Shown here: one piece after another, positions 1 through 4,781 of the stretch | How the letters are laid out: each line of letters starts with the position of its first letter | Position numbering within the stretch: position 1 is the stretch's first letter | NCBI GenBank assembly: GCA_002470185.1 | Contig: DKNG01000174.1 | Location: 1-5,711, forward strand | Length of the DNA stretch: 5,711 nucleotides | Direction: 5' to 3' | From: Arcobacter sp. UBA7394 | Lineage (GTDB): Bacteria > Campylobacterota > Campylobacteria > Campylobacterales > Arcobacteraceae | Position numbers and translations under genes: made by a program | The notes under the pieces: generated by a model | Database searches by the model: none | Told to the model about the DNA's origin: nothing | What the model saw: only the letters and a program-made list of their open reading frames with translations

Positions 1-4
1 GGTG

Positions 5-8
5 CCTT
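5..8 (-). promoter_or_regulatory. Possible ribosome binding site of a gene beyond the left edge
   Basis: Just after the stop codon of the HNH gene, the minus strand reads TTAAAAGGCACC. The AAGG resembles the Shine-Dalgarno sites of other genes here (AAGGA). If real, another minus-strand gene starts just outside the window and is probably cotranscribed with the HNH gene. In a restriction-modification operon it could be the cognate methyltransferase, but nothing in the window shows its identity. Confidence 0.3.
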
Positions 9-698
9 TTAATATACTGCTTTTAATCTAGCTAATAAAGATTCTAAAATAGAATTATTTATATCTATTTCCAAATGTGTAGAGATAAGTGTTTGTAGTT
101 CAACTACTTTCTTTATATATTTACATTGTTCATCAAAAGAGAATCTTTCCCAATTATTATTACTTTTCTTTGCATTATGATGTTTTAATAATAACTGAAA
201 ATTATCAGGATGATGTGAACCTGGATCTTCTTTATTTAAAAGTGCCTTAGCATGGTCAATATCAAAATCTATAGAAAAAAAGTTTTTAAAAGACTTTTGA
301 ATATTTTTAAATTCATCATGTCTATAATGTTCTTGAACTAAAAAAGAGTCTTCACCTTCTTTTTCTTTTTCTCTTCTTGTAAGAGGTTCTAAGTCTTCTT
401 CTCTATCATGAGAAATATTTTCTTCATATTCTTCTCTTGTGATATATTTAACTTTTTTAGGTCGTTCATTTTTATCAACTTGAATAACACCATCGAGTTC
501 ATATTTTGGAACTTGGGATGAGATACGTGCAGCTATTTCCCTAAGTCCTGTTGTTTCTTGCTTTTGATTTGTAGCTTCTTTATTTGCTTTTACTAATAAA
601 TCGGGATAAACATCTCCAACCTTAATTGCCCATTCAGATACAGTCACATAATCATCAAATGTTTTTAGAGCTTCTAAATATTTTTCATGTATTTTCAT
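9..698 (-). CDS. Putative HNH-family endonuclease, possibly a restriction enzyme
   Basis: The 229-residue protein carries an HNH-like motif in its C-terminal third. DIDH at residues 146-149 supplies the first metal-site Asp/His, the segment HHPDNFQLL (162-170) has the central Asn (N166), and KHHNAKKSN (172-180) supplies the last His/Asn, followed by NNW. This pattern is typical of HNH (beta-beta-alpha metal) nucleases, including several type II restriction enzymes, which cut DNA with a divalent metal. There are no CxxC zinc pairs. The N-terminus (about 1-60) looks helical and could be a DNA-recognition domain. Residues about 74-117 are a strongly charged, Lys/Glu-rich linker. There is no signal peptide or membrane segment, so it is probably cytoplasmic. 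The ATG start has AAGGA at 705-709 with good spacing. It lies 70 bp downstream of a small HTH regulator on the same strand, an order reminiscent of controller protein plus restriction enzyme. The nuclease call is fairly firm. The restriction role is inference, because no methyltransferase is visible. Confidence 0.65.
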   Translation of the reverse strand: MKIHEKYLEALKTFDDYVTVSEWAIKVGDVYPDLLVKANKEATNQKQETTGLREIAARISSQVPKYELDGVIQVDKNERPKKVKYITREEYEENISHDREEDLEPLTRREKEKEGEDSFLVQEHYRHDEFKNIQKSFKNFFSIDFDIDHAKALLNKEDPGSHHPDNFQLLLKHHNAKKSNNNWERFSFDEQCKYIKKVVELQTLISTHLEIDINNSILESLLARLKAVY

Positions 699-768
699 TT
701 AATTTCCTTGTAGATTATAGATGTGTTAGAGAATAAAATAATTTATTAATTATGTTTTCTAATTTATT

Positions 769-1008
769 TTATTTAAAAAACTCATTCATTTCTACATCTA
801 AGATATATGCTATTTTTCCTAAATGTTCTAGGTTGAAATGACAGCCTTTATTATATATTTCTGCATTGGAGATGACACTTACACTTTTGTGTCCTATTGC
901 GTGAGATAGTATTAGTTGGCTCATGCCTTTTTCTTTTCGTATTCTTTTCACATTTTCACCAATTTTTTTATGAAATGTTTCAGAATCGAAGTTTTCAATT
1001 TGTTTCAC
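769..1008 (-). CDS. Small Cro/CI (XRE)-family transcriptional regulator, copy 1 of a duplicated pair
   Basis: This 79-residue protein is essentially a single helix-turn-helix domain (about residues 14-72). It has NVKRIRKEKGMSQ (helix 1 and entry to helix 2), HAIGHKSVSVIS (turn and recognition helix) and FNLEHLGKIAYILDVEMNEFF (closing helices). It should bind DNA as a dimer and repress or activate nearby promoters. About 31 of 67 aligned residues match the second HTH protein at 1561-1806, with the block IGHKSVS unchanged. The usual Glu-x-Gly after the recognition helix (EAG in copy 2) is altered to EIY here, so specificity or stability may have drifted. The start is GTG: an in-frame TAA lies two codons upstream and no other usable start precedes the HTH. 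The nearest AAGG (1021-1024) is about 12 nt away, which suggests weak translation. It precedes the HNH gene and diverges from a small unrecognised gene, so autoregulation plus control of the HNH gene is plausible. Confidence 0.8.
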   Translation of the reverse strand: MKQIENFDSETFHKKIGENVKRIRKEKGMSQLILSHAIGHKSVSVISNAEIYNKGCHFNLEHLGKIAYILDVEMNEFFK

Positions 1009-1045
1009 TATTTAATTTCGCCTTGCTATTCTAAGTTAAAATTAA

Positions 1046-1074
1046 ATCTTATAACGATAAAATTATTTTAACAA
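1046..1074 (-). promoter_or_regulatory. Candidate promoter of the first HTH gene
   Basis: The minus strand shows TTGTTA (1069-1074), a 17-bp spacer, and TAAGAT (1046-1051). Its -35 end runs into the palindrome at 1073-1090, so a protein bound there could affect this promoter and the divergent one together. It was chosen by consensus only. Confidence 0.4.
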
Positions 1075-1090
1075 CTCGTTATAGTGAGTT
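1073..1090. promoter_or_regulatory. Candidate operator between the divergent genes of unit 1
   Basis: AACTC-N8-GAGTT is a perfect 5-bp inverted repeat centred at 1081.5. A wider pair ATTTTAAC (1065-1072) / GTTAAAAT (1088-1095) encloses it with a slightly different centre. It sits between the two candidate divergent promoters. The equivalent position of unit 2 has another palindrome sharing the core AnTC-N8-GAnT, which fits binding by the HTH paralogues. Binding is inferred. Confidence 0.5.
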
Positions 1091-1115
1091 AAAATACTAT
1101 TTTTATCTGGATAAT
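1087..1115 (+). promoter_or_regulatory. Candidate promoter of the first small gene
   Basis: GATAAT at 1110-1115 lies in the block CTGGATAATTCAAAAA that recurs unchanged in front of the second small gene. The start codon is about 32 nt beyond the box. The -35 position (AGTTAA, 1087-1092) is poor and overlaps the edge of the palindrome, as expected for a promoter controlled from that site. Confidence 0.5.
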
Positions 1116-1129
1116 TCAAAAAGTTTTTT
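1107..1129 (+). repeat. Conserved promoter block, copy 1
   Basis: This 23-bp stretch matches 1897-1919 at 22 positions, including 16 identical in a row, while most of the surrounding intergenic DNA differs. It contains the GATAAT box and the likely transcription start, so its conservation is probably functional. Confidence 0.75.
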
Positions 1130-1147
1130 ATTAATAAGGTATAAGAC

Positions 1148-1393
1148 ATGAAAAGATTATTACTTCTACTTGAAGATCAAGACATCCCATTAAACCAATG
1201 TTATAAAAATTATGAAGTTTGTGACGATACCCTACTTATAAAGAAATCAAATGAGAGTTATTCTTCATCAATTGAGACTAGAGAATTAGTGACTTTATAT
1301 GAGGTCTTTGAAAAAGAGAATAATATCAAAATAAATATTCTAAAAAATGGAGATATTTGTGTCAAAAAAGTATTTAGTCCAAGATATTCATAA
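1148..1393 (+). CDS. Small protein of unknown function, copy 1 (SSSIET family, descriptive name)
   Basis: I do not recognise this 81-residue protein. It is most likely real because a paralogue at 1932-2162 has the same length and about 38 of 76 matching residues, and because AAGG (1136-1139) lies 8 nt before the ATG. Fixed points in both copies are a leucine-rich N-terminus (residues 4-8), CYK (18-20), IKKS (31-34), YSSSIET (38-44), ELV (46-48) and NGDI (67-70). Predicted character is a mixed alpha/beta soluble domain with no clear signal peptide. The leucine run is too short for a membrane helix. It diverges from an HTH regulator over a shared operator-like region. That arrangement resembles repressor/partner pairs such as antirepressors, anti-activators or toxin-antitoxin modules, but nothing in the sequence decides among these. 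The C-terminus is five residues longer than in the paralogue. Confidence 0.75.
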   Translation: MKRLLLLLEDQDIPLNQCYKNYEVCDDTLLIKKSNESYSSSIETRELVTLYEVFEKENNIKINILKNGDICVKKVFSPRYS

Positions 1394-1437
1394 AAATCAT
1401 GTAAGATTATTAATTTTTCAAAATCTAAGGAAAAAGA

Positions 1438-1551
1438 ATAAAAAAAGAACTAAATTATTATGATTTAAGAGAAATATCTAAAGAAATTTTACAAATTAGT
1501 TTTTCTTATACTTTAAAAAAATATAAAAAATTACTTAAATATATTTATTAA
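1438..1551 (+). other. Open frame behind a strong ribosome site but lacking a normal start
   Basis: AAGGA at 1427-1431 is followed, 6 nt later, by ATA opening 37 codons up to TAA. The predicted peptide contains NYYDLREISKEILQ and a lysine/tyrosine-rich tail (KKYKKLLKYIY). No ATG, GTG or TTG occurs in this frame after the preceding stop. It may be a chance frame in AT-rich DNA, a decayed gene left by the duplication, or a gene with a rare ATA start. The rest of the 1394-1560 gap shows no convincing hairpin terminator. Confidence 0.15.
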
Positions 1552-1560
1552 GTTATTTTT

Positions 1561-1806
1561 TTAAAGTAAGTCTTTTATATTTATATCTAGGACTTTTGAG
1601 ATTTTATATAGCTGTTCTAAATTATAGTGCTTACCTTCTAGGCCTGCTTCAATTTTTCCAATAGTGCTAACTGATTTGTGTCCGATACTCAAAGCCAAAT
1701 CTGTTTGCGTTATTTTTTTCTCTTTTCTAATTTTTTTTACATTAAAAGAAATGGTTCTATAAAATTCATTTATTTCATTTTCATCAATTTCAATATGTAA
1801 TAACAT
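1561..1806 (-). CDS. Small Cro/CI (XRE)-family transcriptional regulator, copy 2
   Basis: This 81-residue single-domain DNA-binding protein has a more canonical HTH than its paralogue. NVKKIRKEKKITQTDLALSI (residues 22-41) forms the first two helices, GHKSVSTIGKIEAG (42-55) the turn and recognition helix with the usual I-E-x-G ending, and NLEQLYKISKVLDI (62-75) the closing helices. It probably acts as a homodimeric repressor of its own promoter and of the divergent small gene. Mixed dimers or cross-regulation with copy 1 are possible because the recognition region is partly shared. The ATG start has AGGA at 1813-1816 with 6-nt spacing, a better translation signal than copy 1 has. No gene follows it on the same strand before the first small gene, which points the other way, so it appears monocistronic. 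Confidence 0.85.
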   Translation of the reverse strand: MLLHIEIDENEINEFYRTISFNVKKIRKEKKITQTDLALSIGHKSVSTIGKIEAGLEGKHYNLEQLYKISKVLDINIKDLL

Positions 1807-1861
1807 AAAAGTTCCTGTACCAAAAGTTTTTCGTAAGTTTATTAGAGATAAAATTCATATG

Positions 1862-1881
1862 TTATTCCCTATTGGGATTAA
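1862..1881. promoter_or_regulatory. Candidate operator between the divergent genes of unit 2
   Basis: TTATTCCC-tatt-GGGATTAA is a hyphenated palindrome with seven of eight positions paired, centred at 1871.5. Its centre is 28.5 bp before GATAAT, exactly as in unit 1. The bases shared with the unit 1 site in this register give AnTCnnTATnGnGAnT, which keeps the symmetric half-sites AnTC/GAnT. This makes it the likely target of the HTH paralogues. Confidence 0.5.
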
Positions 1882-1905
1882 TTTTATTCATTTTTGCTGG
1901 ATAAT
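1877..1905 (+). promoter_or_regulatory. Candidate promoter of the second small gene
   Basis: GATAAT (1900-1905) lies within the conserved block, with a weak -35 position (ATTAAT, 1877-1882) touching the palindrome. The predicted leader is only about 20 nt long. Confidence 0.5.
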
Positions 1906-1919
1906 TCAAAAAATTTTTT
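1897..1919 (+). repeat. Conserved promoter block, copy 2
   Basis: This is the second copy of the block at 1107-1129, identical over CTGGATAATTCAAAAA and then differing at one base before a T run. It is the most similar non-coding DNA shared by the two units. Confidence 0.75.
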
Positions 1920-1931
1920 TAAGGTCATTTA

Positions 1932-2162
1932 GTGAACATTTTATTATCATTATTGCAAGAGCAAAATCTACAAAAAAATCTTTGTTATAAACACCATATA
2001 GTAGTTGAAAATACGATAGTTATAAAGAAATCAGGAGAGATGTATTCATCTAGTATTGAGACTAAAGAATTAGTAGATTTATCACAAGCTTTTAAAAATC
2101 AAAAAAATATAGAATTTACAGTTTTACAAAATGGAGATATTAATATAAAAAAAATAAGCTAG
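1932..2162 (+). CDS. Small protein of unknown function, copy 2 (SSSIET family, descriptive name)
   Basis: This 76-residue protein is a paralogue of the product of 1148-1393 and is equally unrecognised. It starts with GTG and has AAGG at 1921-1924, 7 nt upstream. It keeps C18-Y-K, IKKS (31-34), YSSSIET (38-44), ELV and NGDI (67-70). A second Cys of copy 1 (C25) is Val here, so only C18 is conserved. The N-terminus is less leucine-rich (NILLSLLQEQ), arguing that it is an amphipathic helix and not a membrane anchor. It diverges from the second HTH gene and ends 22 bp from the convergent end of nfo. Conservation of both protein and promoter supports a working gene. Its role is unknown; being the partner or target of the adjacent regulator is an inference from arrangement alone. 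Confidence 0.75.
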   Translation: MNILLSLLQEQNLQKNLCYKHHIVVENTIVIKKSGEMYSSSIETKELVDLSQAFKNQKNIEFTVLQNGDINIKKIS

Positions 2163-2165
2163 TTT

Positions 2166-2192
2166 TTCTTAGCAAAGAAGTATATTACTTCT
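2166..2192. terminator. Possible bidirectional terminator between convergent genes
   Basis: Two overlapping, mutually exclusive hairpins lie where the second small gene and nfo converge: TTCTT-agca-AAGAA (2166-2179) and AGAAGTA-tat-TACTTCT (2176-2192). Stems are short and AT-rich and neither is followed by a long T run on its exit side, so the terminator call is weak. Confidence 0.3.
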
Positions 2193-3030
2193 CTACTAAA
2201 TTATATAAAGCTTGAATCTCTTCAGGCCAGATTTCTTCATCGATAGTTTCTAAAACCATTGGAATATCATCCATTCTATCATCATTCATAATGAATTTAA
2301 ATGCATCCCAACCAATTTTACCAACTCCAAGTGAGTCATGTCTATCTACTCTTGAACCTAGTTCTGGTTTTGAGTCATTTAAGTGCATACCCATTAAGTA
2401 TTGTCGTCCAACTACTTCATCAAACTCTTTCCACGTTTTATCGTATGCTTCTCTTGTTCTGATGTCATATCCAGCAGTGAACATGTGACAGGTATCAATA
2501 CATACACCTATTCTGCTTTTGTCTTCAACTTTATCAATAATATGTGCTAAATGCTCAAATTTATAACCTAAGTTTGAACCTTGCCCTGCTGTGTTTTCAA
2601 TTACTAGTTTTACATCTTTTGTAGCATCAATTGCTTGATTTAAAGATAGAGCAATTCTATCAAGACATTCATCTTCTGTAATCTTTCTTAGGTGGCTTCC
2701 TGGGTGGAAGTTAAGTCTATCAAGTTTTAGGATTTCACATCTTTCAATCTCATGTAAAAAACCATCTAAAGATTTTTCTCTTTTCTCTTCTTCTGGGTGT
2801 CCTAAATTGATTAAGTATGAGTCATGAGGTAATATATGTTTTGCTTGTATTCCAGTCTCTTCTAACTCTTTAAACCATCTATCAATTACTTTAGTTTCTA
2901 AGTCTTTAACTCTCCATTGTCTTTGATTTTTAACAAAAAGAGCAAAAGCTTTTGCACCAATATTTCTAGCATTTATTGGGGCATTAAAAACACCACCACT
3001 TGCACTAACGTGTGCTCCAACGTATTTCAT
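2185..3030 (-). CDS. nfo: Endonuclease IV (deoxyribonuclease IV, AP endonuclease)
   Basis: This is a 281-residue AP endonuclease family 2 protein, the usual full length. It cleaves the DNA backbone 5' of abasic sites and removes blocked 3' ends during base excision repair, using three zinc ions in a TIM barrel. All nine metal ligands known from the E. coli enzyme are present at the same residue numbers: H69, H109, E145, D179, H182, H216, D229, H231 and E261. The family signatures are clear: [19 protein letters not shown] (143-161), [15 protein letters not shown] (175-189) and [17 protein letters not shown] (215-231). The ATG start has AGGA at 3037-3040. It is cytoplasmic and monocistronic here, transcribed towards the second small gene. 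A TATAAT box inside an inverted repeat lies upstream, suggesting a regulated promoter. No missing residue or frameshift is seen, and the assignment is essentially certain. Confidence 0.98.
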   Translation of the reverse strand: MKYVGAHVSASGGVFNAPINARNIGAKAFALFVKNQRQWRVKDLETKVIDRWFKELEETGIQAKHILPHDSYLINLGHPEEEKREKSLDGFLHEIERCEILKLDRLNFHPGSHLRKITEDECLDRIALSLNQAIDATKDVKLVIENTAGQGSNLGYKFEHLAHIIDKVEDKSRIGVCIDTCHMFTAGYDIRTREAYDKTWKEFDEVVGRQYLMGMHLNDSKPELGSRVDRHDSLGVGKIGWDAFKFIMNDDRMDDIPMVLETIDEEIWPEEIQALYNLVEK

Positions 3031-3060
3031 ATTTGTTCCTATTAATTTTTGATTATTTTA

Positions 3061-3098
3061 ACTTATTAAATTTATATTATAAGCTTCATTTAATAAGT
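3061..3098. promoter_or_regulatory. 11-bp inverted repeat bracketing the nfo -10 box
   Basis: ACTTATTAAAT (3061-3071) and ATTTAATAAGT (3088-3098) are perfectly complementary with a 16-bp gap. The gap holds TATAAT on the minus strand (3076-3081), suitable as the -10 box of nfo with a leader of roughly 40 nt. Arms on both sides of the -10 are what a dimeric repressor site would look like. No regulator is identified. Confidence 0.45.
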
Positions 3099-3236
3099 AA
3101 ATTAGGTGTGTGTAATATAACTGTTACTAAAAACCTTTATAAGTATCATTTATATACACAAGTGAATAAAATCTTTAACTTTTACAAGTTTTTATAATAT
3201 CCTAAAATGCCTAAGTATAGAATAAGAATTAATTTC

Positions 3237-3257
3237 AAAACCCGCTACATGCAGGCT
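3237..3257 (-). terminator. Weak terminator-like hairpin with no gene to terminate
   Basis: The minus strand reads AGCCTGC-atgta-GCGGGTT followed by two more T. The 7-bp stem includes two G-U pairs and forms better as minus-strand RNA than as plus-strand RNA. It stands out as the only GC-rich patch in the gap. No minus-strand gene precedes it, so it would end either an unannotated small RNA or nothing. Confidence 0.25.
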
Positions 3258-3300
3258 ATAAATTTTATGTACTATTTCAATATCAGTTGTTTTAAGATTG

Positions 3301-3354
3301 TTTTATTTATCTGTTTAAATATAGAGTTGGACTAATTTAAATAGATAAATAAAA
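3301..3354. repeat. Long AU-rich hairpin / inverted repeat
   Basis: The arms at 3301-3320 and 3335-3354 pair at 19 of 20 positions, the remaining one (3313/3342) being a G-T wobble, around a 14-nt loop. The RNA would fold stably from either strand on length alone. It lies upstream of the predicted oxidoreductase -10 box, so it is more likely DNA-level regulation, a two-way transcription barrier or a mobile-element remnant than a leader structure. No U run follows it. Confidence 0.6.
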
Positions 3355-3367
3355 ATGAAATAGAATC

Positions 3368-3373
3368 TATAAA
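3368..3373 (+). promoter_or_regulatory. Candidate -10 box of the oxidoreductase gene
   Basis: TATAAA lies about 38 bp before the start codon and would give a leader of roughly 30 nt. There is no clear -35, as is common in Campylobacterota. The call rests on position and consensus only. Confidence 0.3.
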
Positions 3374-3411
3374 ATCAAAGACAAAAAAGTATTTATTAAA
3401 GGACCAGTTTA

Positions 3412-4614
3412 ATGGAAAAAGTTGTAATTATTGGAGGTGGATATGCGGGGATATATGCACTAAGAGAATTAGCAAAAAATAAGAATATTCAAATCACATT
3501 GATAGATAAACATACATTTCATAACTTACAACCAGAAGTTTATGATTTAATCGCAAATAAATCAAATATTGCAGATGTTACTATTGATTTAACAACATTA
3601 TGTATGGGTTTAAATCATGATTATGTTGAGTACAAAAACTTAAAAGTACGAAACATAGATAAAGAAGCAAAAAAGATATATACAGAAGAGCAAGAAATTG
3701 TAACTTATGATTATTTAGTAATGGCAGCAGGAACAAGAACATTCTTCCCTCCTCAAATCCCAGGACTAAACAATGCTCACGATATCAAAAAACTACATTG
3801 GGCAATGTTCTTCAAACAAAGTTTTGAAAATCAATTATTCAAAAAAATTAGTGATGAAGCAAAACAGTGTGATGATACTCATATTGTTGTAGTTGGTGCT
3901 GGTTTATCTGGTGTTGAAATTGCAGCAGAGATGGCATATAACTCAAAGATGTTTTTCAAAAGAGGAAACTTCTCTTGTGATAACCTAAAAATATCACTTA
4001 TTTCTAGTTCAGGTACAATTTTGCCAGGTCTTTCTCAAAACTTGATTAATATCTCACACCAAAGATTAAAATCACTTGGAATTAAAGTAATCACATCTAC
4101 AAAATTAACAAAATTAGAAGATGGTTACGCACACCTTTCAAATGGTACTAAAATTCCTCATTCCTTCCTTATCTTTACAGGAGGAGTTGAAGCTTCTAAA
4201 ATCGAAGGATTAGAGGACTTTGATACAAACGGTAGAGGACAAATTAAAGTAAATCAATATTTACAAGTTCCAGAACATAAAAATATCTTTGCAATTGGTG
4301 ATATAGCTGAGATTAAAAACAAAGATGGAGAGTTAATGCCTCCAAATGTTACTATTGCAAGAATCTCAGGAACTAATGCAGGAAGAAATATCTTAAATAT
4401 GATTGCAGACAGAGGGTTAATTCAATGTAAGCCTAAACTTGATGGTATTTTAATTGCACTTGGTGGGAAATATGCGGCAGGTGATTTAATGGGTCTTGTA
4501 AATGTAAAAGGAAGACTTGCTTATGAGATTAAAAAATATGTATTTAGCTCATATAGAAAACCACTACTAAAATTAATCAGAACTGGTTACTCAAAACTAA
4601 AAAAATTATCTTAA
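3412..4614 (+). CDS. FAD-dependent NAD(P)H oxidoreductase, type II NADH dehydrogenase-like
   Basis: This 400-residue two-dinucleotide-binding-domain flavoprotein has the NDH-2 layout. The FAD Rossmann motif is IIGGGYAG (6-13) with acidic D32 ending the second strand, then YDYLVMAAGT (99-108). The NAD(P)H Rossmann motif is VVVGAGLSGVEIA (159-171), followed by FTGGVEAS (255-262) and the flavin-contact motif FAIGD (293-297). Family members pass electrons from NADH to quinone at the inner membrane face without pumping protons. The segment after FAIGD reads VTIARISGTNAG (313-324) in place of the AQxAxQ quinone-site motif of classical NDH-2, so another acceptor, such as in sulfide:quinone or ferredoxin reductase relatives, is possible. 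There is no transmembrane helix. The Lys/Arg-rich amphipathic C-terminus (about 373-398) could dock on the membrane. AAGGA (3399-3403) supports the ATG. It is monocistronic, with a strong terminator behind it. Class is certain; exact substrate is not. Confidence 0.88.
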   Translation: MEKVVIIGGGYAGIYALRELAKNKNIQITLIDKHTFHNLQPEVYDLIANKSNIADVTIDLTTLCMGLNHDYVEYKNLKVRNIDKEAKKIYTEEQEIVTYDYLVMAAGTRTFFPPQIPGLNNAHDIKKLHWAMFFKQSFENQLFKKISDEAKQCDDTHIVVVGAGLSGVEIAAEMAYNSKMFFKRGNFSCDNLKISLISSSGTILPGLSQNLINISHQRLKSLGIKVITSTKLTKLEDGYAHLSNGTKIPHSFLIFTGGVEASKIEGLEDFDTNGRGQIKVNQYLQVPEHKNIFAIGDIAEIKNKDGELMPPNVTIARISGTNAGRNILNMIADRGLIQCKPKLDGILIALGGKYAAGDLMGLVNVKGRLAYEIKKYVFSSYRKPLLKLIRTGYSKLKKLS

Positions 4615-4618
4615 AATT

Positions 4619-4656
4619 ATAATTAGCCTTTTTACAAAGGCTAATTATTTTTATTC
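4619..4656 (+). terminator. Intrinsic terminator of the oxidoreductase gene
   Basis: A 13-bp perfect stem with the core AATTAGCCTTT-ttac-AAAGGCTAATT begins 4 nt after the stop codon and runs into a T-rich tail (TTTTT at 4648-4652). This is the clearest terminator in the window and separates this gene from the sensor gene. Confidence 0.92.
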
Positions 4657-4700
4657 CTAGTAAAACACCTGAAATCTTCTAAATTAAAGCAAAGCTAGTA

Positions 4701-4706
4701 TATAAT
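4701..4706 (+). promoter_or_regulatory. Candidate -10 box of the sensor gene
   Basis: A consensus TATAAT downstream of the terminator would give the sensor gene its own promoter with a leader of roughly 70 nt. There is no good -35. Other AT-rich boxes nearer the start cannot be excluded. Confidence 0.35.
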
Positions 4707-4781
4707 CAATAATTATTAAAACATTATATTAATATTATTTATCTTTTATTAACTGATAAAAATTATCTATAGTAGGCTTTT

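Larger units (their letters stand above)
769..2162. repeat. Tandem duplication of a divergent HTH / small-protein module
   Basis: Unit 1 (769-1393) and unit 2 (1561-2162) have the same architecture: an HTH gene on minus, a 125-139 bp intergenic region, then a small gene on plus. Starts and ends are offset by 784-792 bp. Both gene pairs are homologous at protein level, and part of the intergenic DNA is nearly identical. Outside that part the DNA has diverged a lot, so the duplication is old or the two units arrived separately. Only unit 1 is linked to the HNH gene. Confidence 0.75.
3041..3411. other. Gene-free divergent region between nfo and the oxidoreductase
   Basis: No convincing gene lies here. 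Short open frames lack homology features and ribosome sites. From the nfo side it contains the nfo -10 box within an inverted repeat, an unassigned plus-strand TATAAT (3193-3198), a small GC-richer island (about 3241-3257), a long AU-rich hairpin (3301-3354), and the oxidoreductase promoter and ribosome site. Confidence 0.6.

Noticed and set aside
732..773. 10-bp inverted repeat (AATAAAATAA / TTATTTTATT) between the first HTH gene and the HNH gene
   Set aside because: It consists only of A and T, has a 22-nt loop and overlaps the HTH stop codon; expected by chance in such DNA and too weak to call an attenuator.
1107..1919. The repeated blocks as a CRISPR array or insertion-sequence ends
   Set aside because: Only two direct copies nearly 800 bp apart, each at the same place before a paralogous gene; duplicated promoter sequence explains them better.
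2291..2488. 65-codon open frame on plus inside nfo
   Set aside because: It is antisense to the conserved metal-ligand region of nfo and has no ribosome site; it is a shadow of that gene.
3012..3197. 61-codon open frame on plus overlapping the nfo start
   Set aside because: It begins within nfo, has low-complexity Leu/Tyr/Lys composition and no ribosome site, and covers the nfo promoter palindrome.
3241..3257. GC-richer island as a tRNA fragment or attachment site
   Set aside because: It is too short, with no cloverleaf arms or duplicated flank visible in the window.
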